From Echria macrotheca (lineage: Eukaryota; Ascomycota; Sordariomycetes; Sordariales; Schizotheciaceae): a DNA stretch of 64,000 bases. The notes under the pieces were generated by a model that made no database searches, was not told the origin of the DNA, and saw only the letters and a program-made list of their open reading frames with translations. Of this stretch, positions 22,438 to 32,900 are shown in pieces; position 1 is the first letter of the stretch, and each line of letters starts with the position of its first letter. The stretch is taken from assembly GCA_030411725.1 (NCBI GenBank), contig MU839836.1, positions 496,001 to 560,000 of the forward strand. The letters run 5' to 3'. A program made the translations under genes and the position numbers.

Positions 22438-24963
22438 TTAAACCTGTGGGAAATACCCACCATGTACCTGCCCCTGTCCCTGTCCCTGCCCCTGAGCCAC
22501 CGGGACACACCCCAACCCCTCACCCGGGCCGGAACCAGAACCCGGACCGGAACCAGAGCCCGGCGTCGCAGCAGGCGTATACGGCCCCGCCTGGCCATGG
22601 ACCTGCCAGGTCCCCTGCGGCTGACCAGTCCACTGCTGCGGGACGGGGTACCCCTCATGTCCTGGAGTCGGCGCGGGGGTGGGATAGGACGACGGGTACC
22701 CGGCTTGTGTGGTTGTGGGCGGCTGGTGTGGATATCCCTGTGCCTGTGGTTGAGCTGGTTGCTGGGACGGCTGTGTGGTGTTCTGGTATGACGGTTGCTG
22801 GTACGTCTGTGGCTGCTGGGGTTGTTGGTACGTATGTGGCTGCTGTGGTTGGTATGCTTGGGGTTGGGCCGGTTGCTGGGGCTGTTGTGGTTGTTGGGGC
22901 TGGTACGGCTGTTGCGCCTGGTATGTCTGCTGCGGGGGGTGCTGGGGCGCTGGTGTCGCCGACGGAGCGAGTGGTATCGCAGCGTACGGATCATGCGACC
23001 CTTGTGGCGCCGGCTGCTGAGGATATCCCTGCTGGGGTTGTGATGCCGGGAAGGAAGGCTGCCTCGCTGGATAGCCCTGTGCTTGCTGCGGCTGGCCCTG
23101 TGCAGCCGGTGTAAACGGCGGCGTGGGTGCGTATGGCCCTGAGGCGGGATATCCGTGTACCGGCGGTGGATATCCGGCGCCGGGTGTCTGAGCCGGCGCC
23201 GGTTGCGTCTTTCCCTGGGCAGATGTCGGAGGGGGCGGAAAGTACAGTGCAGGTGTCTGAGACGGCGGTGGCGGGTAGCTGGCCGGCTGGTAGGAAGGCT
23301 GCGGTGTTGGTGTCGGTGCAGGCTGGGAGTATGTCGAGCCCCCGGTCGGCTGGCCTGTTGGAGGGCCGGGATGTTGAGATGCCGGTTGGTATGGCGCAGG
23401 TGTCGAAGTTTGGTATCCGGTTGGCTGGCCGTGCTGTTGCGTCGTATATGGCGGCTGAGGCGTGGGAGTCGAGTGGGTGCTGTAGTCTGTGAGGGCCGAG
23501 AAAGCGGTAGAAGCTGCTGCAGGACGCGGAGCGTACAGCACTGGCGTCTCGGGAACACTGGTGACCAAAGGCTGCGAGATTGACGGGTCACGATGGTACG
23601 GCTGGGTGCTTGGTTGCGTCGTGGCCGGAACCTGGGAGTGTTGCTGCCACTGCTGGGTCGACTGGTTCGGGGCCGACTGGTCATAGGCTGGTTGAGTTTG
23701 CACAGGCTGCGCTGCTGAATCGCGTCGCTGCTCTTGGGACGGTTGTCCAGCATGCTGCGGAGCATACTGCTGATATTGCTGGGATGCCTGTGGCTGAGGA
23801 TTCTCTTGAGTAACCGGCGCTTCTGGCTGCGGATACCCAGGAGTTGGGTAATAATGCTGCTGCGCAGGGGCTGGAGTCGCAGCCGGAAGAGACTCCGCGA
23901 TTGCCTTCATATCGTACGCATTGTGCCCATTTTGTGGTGGACTCTGCACAGGCGGAGTAGGCTGCGGTTGTTGCCATGCCTGGCCGTGGTGCTGAGTCGG
24001 CTGAGCTGACTGAACACCGACCGGAACTGCCTGACCATGACCAAGGTCCTGAGGATATCCGTTGGGTGACGCGACGGCACCTTGGTAGGTGTCCTGACGC
24101 GGGTATGCTGGAGCTGCACTTGGCACCGGCTGCTGAGGAGCCTGAGGAGCAACAGATGCAGCCCGATCCTGTCCGTGAGCTCCCTGAGGCGGACCATAAT
24201 GATAAGCAGGCTGAGCTGGTGTCCCAGTGTACTGATACGTATACGCAGGAGTCTTTGTATCCGACACTGGAACCACCGGTGCCCCGACCGACGAGTATGG
24301 AGGAGGTGGCGGCGGCTGGACGTTCGGATTGAAGGGCCCGTAAGGCGCCGGCGTCTGCGCCATCGAACTGCCTGCAGCTTGGGGCTGGCCATACGGGGCA
24401 GCAGCATATCCGGCCTCGCGAGCCTTCGCGTCGGCAACAGCCTGAAAGGTCCCAGCAGCCTTAAAGGCCTTGTGCGCGTCGCTCGCCTTCTTGTGGCCCG
24501 TGTAGGCGTGCTCGAGAGCCATGCCGGCGCCGTCCAGCGCAGCATGGGAGACAATCTTGATGGCCGTCTCGTTCTCCACAATGGCAGAGACACCGTGTTC
24601 GGCTCCGGCCGTGGCTATGGCCTCGGTGCCCATGCTCCCCACGCCCAGCGTGACGACACCAATGGTGCCGCTGAAGGCCATGCTGCCGACCACGTCCCGC
24701 TTGCGGGTATGATGTGTCGTGCCGTGTTTCTGCAGGTGTTTCTCGATGATCTCGCGTTTCTTTCGCGCGTTATGGATGGCCGGGGCCGCCATGCCGACTC
24801 CGATGAGCGACACGCCGGCGGTCAGGGGAATGGCGAGGCCCGACACGGCCGTCGACGTCGACGCGCCCGAGATGAGGCGCGTGTAGTGCTGCCATTCCCG
24901 TTGGAGCTCCTCCGGGTCCATGGCAGCGCATTTCTGGTCATATTTCTGGAAGTCGAACGGCAT
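22438..24963 (-). CDS. Conserved fungal protein with hydrophobic N-terminal region and giant Pro/Gln-rich tail
   Basis: The first true ATG in frame is at 24963 (MPFDFQKYDQKC), giving a single-exon protein of 841 aa. Residues 1-190 look structured: an amphipathic start, a hydrophobic segment (about 40-65, AIPLTAGVSLIGVGMAAPAI), a basic NARKKREIIEKHLQKHGTTHHTRKRD-like helix, a second hydrophobic Gly/Val-rich stretch (about 95-125), then an Ala-rich helix. From about 200 to the end it is a low-complexity Pro/Gln/Tyr/Ala domain with PQQP and YQPQ repeats. I recognise the N-terminal block as conserved among ascomycetes but know no function for it. The long open frames on the opposite strand are compositional shadows of the repeats. 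Confidence 0.8.
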   Translation of the reverse strand: MPFDFQKYDQKCAAMDPEELQREWQHYTRLISGASTSTAVSGLAIPLTAGVSLIGVGMAAPAIHNARKKREIIEKHLQKHGTTHHTRKRDVVGSMAFSGTIGVVTLGVGSMGTEAIATAGAEHGVSAIVENETAIKIVSHAALDGAGMALEHAYTGHKKASDAHKAFKAAGTFQAVADAKAREAGYAAAPYGQPQAAGSSMAQTPAPYGPFNPNVQPPPPPPYSSVGAPVVPVSDTKTPAYTYQYTGTPAQPAYHYGPPQGAHGQDRAASVAPQAPQQPVPSAAPAYPRQDTYQGAVASPNGYPQDLGHGQAVPVGVQSAQPTQHHGQAWQQPQPTPPVQSPPQNGHNAYDMKAIAESLPAATPAPAQQHYYPTPGYPQPEAPVTQENPQPQASQQYQQYAPQHAGQPSQEQRRDSAAQPVQTQPAYDQSAPNQSTQQWQQHSQVPATTQPSTQPYHRDPSISQPLVTSVPETPVLYAPRPAAASTAFSALTDYSTHSTPTPQPPYTTQQHGQPTGYQTSTPAPYQPASQHPGPPTGQPTGGSTYSQPAPTPTPQPSYQPASYPPPPSQTPALYFPPPPTSAQGKTQPAPAQTPGAGYPPPVHGYPASGPYAPTPPFTPAAQGQPQQAQGYPARQPSFPASQPQQGYPQQPAPQGSHDPYAAIPLAPSATPAPQHPPQQTYQAQQPYQPQQPQQPQQPAQPQAYQPQQPHTYQQPQQPQTYQQPSYQNTTQPSQQPAQPQAQGYPHQPPTTTQAGYPSSYPTPAPTPGHEGYPVPQQWTGQPQGTWQVHGQAGPYTPAATPGSGSGPGSGSGPGEGLGCVPVAQGQGQGQGQVHGGYFPQV

Positions 24964-25288
24964 CTGGGGCGAGTCTGGTGTCCAACGCGGTCGAGTCGTG
25001 GGGAACAAGGCCGGCAGTCCCTCGCGGGGGCCCTCGCGGATTTATTTGCGACATCATGCAGGGGTTGACATCGATAGATCGTGAAGGCCTCTCAGCCGCA
25101 CGACAATTGCTTTAGCTTGTGCCACCTGCATACCCAAAACGGCTGTCAGGGGTATCGCCAACCTTGGCGCCTGCGCCATTTCCAATGCGGCCATATGTCG
25201 TGCACCTTGAGATGCAACAGGCTTTCAACGTCCTCCGGTCAAAATGTCAGATGACAGTTCCGACAACAACCGGGTTTATCACTGAGAT
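24964..25288. other. Short intergenic region between two minus-strand genes
   Basis: This contains the promoter of the Pro/Gln-rich protein gene and the 3' end of the MFS gene. Nothing further was recognised. Confidence 0.5.
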
Positions 25289-27011
25289 CTACTCGACGTG
25301 CTGGACGCTGTCCTCATGGCCACGCAAACTCCCATCATCATCCTCGCTGTCATCCACCCTGATAAACGCAATCATAGACAGCGCAATCGCGAATAGCATG
25401 GCGGCCGCCAAAAACGGTAGCCCGACCCACGGCCCGCCAATGTCGATTCCTCGCCGAAACAAAGCCGAGAGCAGCGGGTTCGCGATGAAGATGCCCAGCG
25501 AGCTCAAGAGGCCAATGGCCGTGTATAGAATTCCAGTGTCACGGCCCATCAGCGAAGTCATCAGCGATCTCAGAAAGAAACCGTAGCTGTCAGCCAGGCC
25601 AGAGATGCCAACACCGGCGACAAGCGCTGCTGGTGTTGGGGCCAGTCCGATGATAGCACTTCCCAACACCTGGATGATGCCGCTGACCCTGGCCAACCAG
25701 AGATCTTTAGTGCGAGAGCCGATGCGGTAGTGTAGGAGCATTCTCGTGGCAAGCGGAACAAGGACGGTGAACAGAACAAGATCAACTACATCCTGGATCG
25801 AGGAGAGAATCCCGGCCTAGTCGTCGTTAGTACTGTACATGCTACCTGGATTTGGATCCCCATTGCCTACCTCTCCCCAGCCCAAGCCGAAACGGGCATG
25901 GGCGTACTGAATCAGCATCAAAGCTGCGTCCATTCCAAACGTTGTGAATAGTAGACTCAGCAGCAGGACGCCGACTTGCCGCTCCTCTGCGACAAGCAGA
26001 TGAAGGAAGTTGAGGAATTGTCTTGCGCCCGCCCGGATCTGAGCCCAAGCTTGTTGGAAAGAGCTAAGAGGCTGCCCTTCGAGGACTTCTTCCTCGGAAT
26101 CCGACCGCTCCGATGCGTCATTCGTCACGGCCTCCTTTTGGAGTGTTTCGGGAAGGCAAAACGAGACAACGACAGCAATCGCTAGAACAGCCAAGCCCGC
26201 GTATATGGATAACCATGGGCTCCTCTTCAGAAGCAGATAGGTGAGCGGCTTGGAGGCCATGCCAACGATTGTAAAGCCGCCGTTCATTAACGAGAATACC
26301 ATAGATCTTGCAACGTTAGCCATCGAACACCCAGAATATACCGATACTGACCGTTCAGCTTCCTCTGTAACATCTGCAACCATAGTATAAGATACGGTGA
26401 GGAACGTCACTTCGCCTCCTCCCATGAGGGCCAGGATAGGGGTAAGCCAAATCAACCGAAGGGGGAAGATTTCTGGAAACGCGCCTGACAAACACCGGGT
26501 TAGCCGGGTCCATGCCCATGTCTTGCACAGGGCAGATTGCAACATACAAATCACAACGCATGCGCCCAGTGTGAGTGGGATACCGAGGAGAGAGAGAACC
26601 AGAACGATACTCCGTCCATAACGATCAGCGATAATACCCATCGGGACGCCGGCCAGCAGGGTCGGCACCAGCGAAGCTGTGATAAACCATTTGCCGCAGG
26701 ATCGATATCTCCTTCTGCACGTCGTCTTGCCGACATGTCCAGGACGGGTCGCCGTCGGGGGTGCCCGGGGCTGGAGTGGTCGAGTTGAATTGGCGACAGA
26801 GTATGTCCTCCTGGAGCTGGAAGATGGGAAGCTGGACAAAATCTGTTCCCAGCAGGAGGAGCATCCTCATAGTAAATGCACCGGTAGGGACTATCCTGCG
26901 TTTTGACAGAAATCGCGACCAGTCGGCGGCCCTGTTGGCGTCGTCTTCTTCATCGCCGTCGCAGCGTAGCAGCGGCGAGTATTCAGTCGGTCGGTCATTC
27001 TCCGTGTCCAT
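25289..27011 (-). pseudogene. MFS transporter gene with a frameshift in exon 1
   Basis: The frame opens at 27011 (MDTENDRPTEYSPLL) with a first transmembrane helix near residue 45. Downstream coding follows in exons to 26548, 26484-26352, 26306-25871 and 25816-25289. The three introns (63, 45 and 54 bp) join in phase and yield normal MFS features: GIIADRYGRS (the DRxGR loop 2-3 motif), a VADVTEEAERS loop, about twelve helices, and an acidic C-terminus. At about 26690-26700, however, the frame of exon 1 (...EISILRQMV) does not join that of GKWFITASLVP; no plausible intron lies there and two bases seem to be missing near a CTGCGGCAAA. It resembles fungal MFS proteins of unknown substrate. Either a recent pseudogene or a sequence error; the rest of the gene looks intact. 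Confidence 0.7.
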
Positions 27012-27565
27012 TGTGTGTCGGGCAGTAGAGGAGAGTCAGGCAGCACATGTGAACTTCGTGCTGCCCACTCTGGGGGTGAACATCATGGTGATTGAAGATA
27101 AAACGACGCTGCGCCGTGCGAAGGAATGCGCAAGCCGCAAGCGTTCACCGCCAGAGTATCTTGTGTAACGCAGGTAGCCTACTAGCCTGTGGATAAACCC
27201 CCTTGGATCAGTGGAAAATCAAGATCTGCCTCGCCGAAGGTGCCGCTTTCGGGATGAACAGCTCCCGATTGGCCTACAACATGCGGAGAGTGCACCTGCA
27301 CGTATTGCGCGCCTGCCTCTTTGGATATTGATTGCCCATTTGTACAGACAGAATTCTCGCCATCTGTTATCCTCACTCTCGACATTTCCAAACCCGTCCC
27401 GAACCATGAGGAATTCTTGCTGGTTTCGGTAGCATTTCATATCGGCCTGAAAAAAAGACTCGACTTGACGACTTGTCATGATTTGGCATTATCCTGCGAG
27501 ATTTCTTATCCCAATACAGCGACTCGAGAACGTGTCAACCAGCCGCGCCGACCAAATGAAAGATC
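27012..27565. other. Intergenic between MFS and tyrosinase genes
   Basis: About 550 bp contains the MFS promoter and the tyrosinase 3' region. No gene was recognised. Confidence 0.5.
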
Positions 27566-28820
27566 CTACTCGTAAATATAGCACAGTCTTCCTCCCATGC
27601 CGCCCATGGTGCTCATCAGATCCCTCACCTTGACATCCCCCGCCAAAACGCCGAGGTTGGACACATCATCCAGCGTGCCGTTCTCGCTCGGCGGGTTGTT
27701 GTACATGGTTTTGGTCATGGAGACCTGGCTCAGTCTTGTCTCGAGATCCTGCATCTGCCAGATCCACCAGAGCCGATCGATTTGCGAGTGGTGCAGCCAG
27801 AACATGGGGTCGCCCGGGCTGACGTAGAAATCGCCGCCCGGGTCCCCGCTGATGGTATAGTGTCCGCCAGCGTGCACTCCGAGCTTGCCCTCGTCGAACT
27901 GGCCCTCCATGACGGTCTGGAACCAATAGACGTGGTTGTTGTTCGTGATGAGATCGTATGTGTAGTTTGTCGTCGTGAGCGCAGCGGCATGTTTGTTCAC
28001 ATCGCGTCGCAGACAGCGAGGGTTCCATCCCAGTCCGTCAGCCTGCGGGTTCCGAGGTAGGCCACTCAGACTTGGCAAGAGTGGGCCGATGTTGACCGTC
28101 ATATTCTTGAACGGGCCTGTCGTCACGCAGCCTCCACCTCCGCCTGGAGGAAGGACTCGGCTTTCCACCGGCATCGATGGGAATGTGATCCCCTCATGCG
28201 GAACGTACGATCCGTCGCCCGACATTGAGTACTCGTCGCCGTTGAAGACAGGCGAGTTGACGGGGTCATTTGCATACCGAGCCCAGTTCCAATACGGTTG
28301 ATACCCCTTATATCCGCATTCGGTTCGCAACGCGTTTTCGTAGTGCCAGATGTAGTATCGGTGCCAAGGAAGAAAAAAGGTCTGGACGGTTAACGAAGAA
28401 CTGAGCTGGGAGCCCAGCTGGAGTTAGACTTACAGATGCATGATTCCTCGGTGTCTGCTGAATGTGGACGACGACGTAGTCGTCAAACCTGCTCTTTGCT
28501 CCTGGAGCTTCAGCCGACGTCAGAGCCGGCTTGGACTGAAGACAAAGCACCGCATCCGTATAAGCTTTGCGCTCTTGCTTCGTCAGGTCGCCCCTATTTG
28601 GTTAGTAGTTGGGGTCTGTATGGGACGGTACCTACCATTCTTTGCGTCTGATAGCATTTTCTAGGGTGCAATTCCCCTGAGGGTATTTTGAAAGATACTC
28701 CTTGAGCTTTGACAGGGATTTCTTGACAAGGATATCGACGTCGTCGGGCGGGTAGGTCTGAGCAATGGCAAGATTGGCGGCCACCGCCGCGAGAACCAGT
28801 TGGCCCAACATTTTGAACAT
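27566..28820 (-). CDS. Secreted short tyrosinase / catechol oxidase
   Basis: Exons are 28820 (or 28811) to 28636, 28593-28434 and 28381-27566; from the ATG at 28811 the protein is 383 aa. Residues 1-18 are a signal peptide (LGQLVLAAVAANLAIAQ). The CuA site is H102, H110 and H119 with H-x7-H-x8-H spacing, which only appears after removal of the 52 bp second intron (donor GTAAGT, acceptor GTCCAG). The CuB site has HAGGH (about 278-282) and the FWLHHSQIDRLWW stretch (about 309). Copper oxidation of phenols to quinones, leading to melanin or cross-linking, is the family role. The C-terminal cap domain found in long fungal tyrosinases is absent, so this is the short secreted type, which may be active without proteolysis. 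Preference for monophenols versus diphenols cannot be read from sequence. Confidence 0.92.
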
Positions 28821-29958
28821 TTGATACCAGACACCTCTCACTGGGAGTAACCCAGAGGAGGGAGGGAAATATATACAGCCATCATAACGCCGCCATGGTG
28901 ACCGGACGGCCAAGCCAAGCCGTCGTCGATTGGTTCGCGAGAACCTGGAAACAGCATCGGCAGTGCTTGTGCCACGAAAACAATTAAAAATCTAATCCAG
29001 AACTCTAAAAAGAGCATGTTAGCCACATAGCCGAGCTTGAAGGATTTCGGTCTGGGGTTCACGTTACACCACCGGGTGACCAACCCGATGGGCTCTGCCC
29101 CTTGGGCTCCTTGCCTAAATGCCATTGGATCCGCGTTGTCGCCGCCATTGTTGGGCCTATATGAAGCGGCGCTACGACTCCCCACCCGAGGTGCGAGCAA
29201 TCCAATCGTGGAGGCGTAGTTTCCAGAAGGCGTTATTTGATGCGGGCTAAAGGCGTAAGGTTGTAACGCCGGATGAGGTGCCGGCCAGCACGATGCCTAC
29301 TCTCATCTTGGCGTTCCAGAACACTGGCAATGTGTGATGGAAAAGAGCCATGCAGCGTTCGTTTACCTCGTGTACAAGATCCAGGTTCCAATGAGAGCCA
29401 TTCAAACGTCTCCCGAGTGGATTATGTCCAAGTACACGAGGTTCCATCGCCGTATCTGACATCTTGCCCAGAGATAGCCAAGCATCAACATGCTGATATA
29501 TCGCTCATGGTATATTTGAATCATAAATCGGCAGTTAGCAGCTTGGATTCGAGTGTGCAATCGCGTCTCTTCTGTGGAGTTTAAGGTGGATCATGGGTGA
29601 ATCGGGAGGCTTTCCCTGGATGCTCTTTCCTTCGACCACATTCACCCCACCAAAGAAAAATCACACATCACCCGACAAAAGGGAACAATGACAAGATTCC
29701 GGGAAAACACACAGTCTGTGCGACTCACCTTCAATCCAGACCTGGTGTGCCCAGTCTCTTGTTCTCATTGGCCAGCTATTAAGTATACACCACCCAGTCA
29801 ACCTCGCTCCCCCAATGTGAGGGAATTCCAAATTTGGCGAATGGCAGGCCTTCTTTACCAACCAACCAAACATCCGCAGGACATGGCGGCTAAGGCTTCG
29901 GCAGCATGTCGGGCCAAAATCCTGAACTCACCACCATCGGGCATCGACAGACGCCGCT
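28821..29958. promoter_or_regulatory. Divergent intergenic region between tyrosinase and NLR gene
   Basis: About 1.1 kb separates two divergent start codons. Short open frames here show no coding character. No defined regulatory site is claimed. Confidence 0.45.
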
Positions 29959-32900
29959 ATGGACCCCCTTAGCCTCGCCGCCAGCGTCGCTGGCTTGGCG
30001 TCTCTCACATTGGAGGTCATCAAGCTCACCACGAGCTATGTCGACTCGGTCAAGAATGCACCCAAAGAGTCGCTGCAGCTCGCCCAGGAGCTGTCCGCCC
30101 TCGCCAAGGCCTTGTCAGATTTCGATCAGTTTCTCAAGAGTCAGAATCAAGGAGCAATGCAGTTCGAAAGAACGTCGACTCTCGTCATCGCGGCAACGAG
30201 TTGTCGTGATAGTTTGTCGTCATTGCGGGTAACTCTTGCGAAGTTCATGGACCGCAGCGAAGGTAGAAAATGGTACAGACGGGCAATGTGGCCATTGAAA
30301 GGACAAGGCCACTCGAACGCAATCGCAGTCCTGCAGCGGTTCACCCAAATCTTTCACTTCAGTCTTACCATCAACGGCTGGTAAGTAGCGCCTATCGTCA
30401 AACTCATGGTGCTAACTGGCTCAGCAATCTTCTTGCAAACACCGCGGATGAGATAAACGATATGCACAAGACCCAAACTAATACCGCCGATGATATTACT
30501 GAGATTCGAGCCCTTGTAGAAGGCCTTTCCAGTCTCAATCTAGGAGATTGGGTATCGCAGCAGCAGCAACAAATTGCAGAAATTCACTCAGTACAGCAGA
30601 AGACGCAGCATTTGGCGACACTCGAGTGGATTTCAACTACGAATCCTTCCCTCAGTCATAATCTGGCCTTGAAAAAGCGGGAGCCGGACACGGGGACGTG
30701 GTTCCTTGAATCAGACGAGTTCTGTAACTGGTTGCACTCTGCGGGGTTCATCTGGCTCTATGGGATACGTGAGTGCTCATAGCCTCTCTCTGTATAACTG
30801 ACTAACACGAGCTTAAGCTGGTTGTGGGAAAACTATTCTCTGGTATGGATCTCGACTCTTCTCTCAACAGTGCTGACATTGGCTACCTTAGCGGTAGAAT
30901 GCGCTGTGCTGGAAGGGTTGCGGGGGCCTTGGGAAGGGGTTGTGCAAGGCCTGTGCAAGGCTTGCCCCATTTGTAGGGTATATTTCAGACACAAGCCTTG
31001 CGCAAGCCTTGCAGAGGGGTCATAACCCTTGTGAGCCCTTGCAGCCCTTGTAGAAAAATCCACTGTAACGAGCCCTGTAACGTACGTTGCAAATGCATCT
31101 ACGGTGCTGGCAACTAGCCCTGTAAGGCCCTATACTACTACTACGATTATAATAGCTATGGTAATGGCCCTAGTAATGGCCCTGGTAATGGCCCAGGCAA
31201 CCTGCACTTCTGGGAACCAACCTACCTACCCACCCACCTACCTACCCACCTACCTACCTACCTACTACCTACCTACCTACCTTACCTGGAAATCCCCGGT
31301 CCTAAAGTCCACAATCCTAGTAATAGTCCTGGAAATAGTCCTAGCAATTGCAATAGTCCTAGCGATAATCCTAGCAATAGTAATCCTGGGGTCCTAGTAA
31401 TAGCTGAGGTAGTAAATTGCAAGGGAAAGTTTTGGACTTGGAAAATTTTTCTGCGTGCGTGCGTGTGTGCGCGCGTGGGTGGCTTGGGTGCTCTTTCCCT
31501 TATACAAGCCAGCTCTTTCCGTTTTTGCAACCATCGCCAGTTACGATAAGAAATCCAAGCTTATCCAGCCCTTACAAGCCTTCGGCCCTTCTGGCAAGTC
31601 CTGTGCAAGGCTTCGGCAAGGCTTCTGCAAGGGTTAGCATACCTAGGCAAGGCTTCTATCTTGCCACACTTTCCCGGTAAGGTAGTTCAACAATCATCGA
31701 AGCCACACGAGAAATATGTCTCAGCTCCAACGACCGGGTCCTGGCATATTTCTACTTCGACTTCCAGCGGCCAGAAGAGCACGGCATCGAGTGTCTTCTG
31801 GGTTGTCTTTTGAGGCAAACATCCGCCAAGGAACCCGTCATTCCGAAGCCGGTCGAGCTTCTGTACGACAAACACGGGAAAGCGGGTCACCGACCTTCCG
31901 CCCAGGAGCTGGAGATGGCTCTCATTGATGTGGTCAAGGGCCTCCATAAGGACATATATATCATCATCGACGCACTGGACGAGGCCCCAGAGTCAAATGG
32001 CAAGCGAGGTACGGTCCTTAAGCTGCTCGCGCGGCTGGCAACCTCCCCTTGCTCTAACCTTCATCTGCTCGCCACCAGCCGCAACGAAATCGACATTCGA
32101 TCTTGCATCGGGCCTCTTTCAGGCAATGGCATCTCGATTGAGGATTCCGTCGTGGATGCCGATATACGAAAGTATGTCATGTCTTCCATCACGGAAGACG
32201 ACCGAATGAGCAAATTGGCGCCAGGTTTGAAGGACTTGATAGTATCACGGCTTGCGGAGGGGGCCAATGGAATGTTAGTATCTCCACATCCCAACGTTTC
32301 AGAGACTCACACATGGCTTAAAGGTTTCGATGGGTGTTTTGCCAGCTTGACGAACTCCGCACTTCCCGACGGCCTGCGGACATCAGGCGAACTCTGGACA
32401 CGCTTCCCAAGACTCTGGACGAAACCTACGAACGCATCATTCGAGACATGACTCCCTCTGACAGAGAGGCAGCAATGTCGATTCTTACCTGGATGGTGTA
32501 CTCTCAACAAACCCTCACGCTCGAGGAGGCGGCCGAGGCAGCCATTATCCGCCCTGGACCTGAGCCTATAAACCCTGATGACAGGCTCTTTGAACCGTCA
32601 GAGGTTCTTCGAATATGCCGAGCACTCATATTAGTAGCCGACGAAGATATCACATGTCTAGTAGAATCCGTCGAAGATATGTCAGGATCCGATGAATCTA
32701 TGTTCGAGGCCGACAAATTTGTAGATATTCAACGGCTTGTGGTGAGATTCGCTCACTTCTCAGTCCAAGAGTATCTTGTATCTGGCCGTTCAGAAATGTT
32801 CTCCAGCTGGTGTCCGTCCCCTCATGGATATATTGCCGACTGCTGTATTTCCAGCTTATGTCGATTAGAGTTGGAAACATCGGCCGACCAAGCATTAGCG

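Noticed and set aside
22419..25068. Long open frames on the plus strand (231, 121, 142, 328 codons)
   Set aside because: They lie opposite the Pro/Gln-rich coding repeats, have Trp/Cys/Gly-biased or Arg-rich compositions, and shift frame repeatedly; they are shadows of the repeat composition.
30822..31680. Short frames of 60-97 codons inside the NLR intron
   Set aside because: They are translations of transposon repeats; none resembles a transposase.
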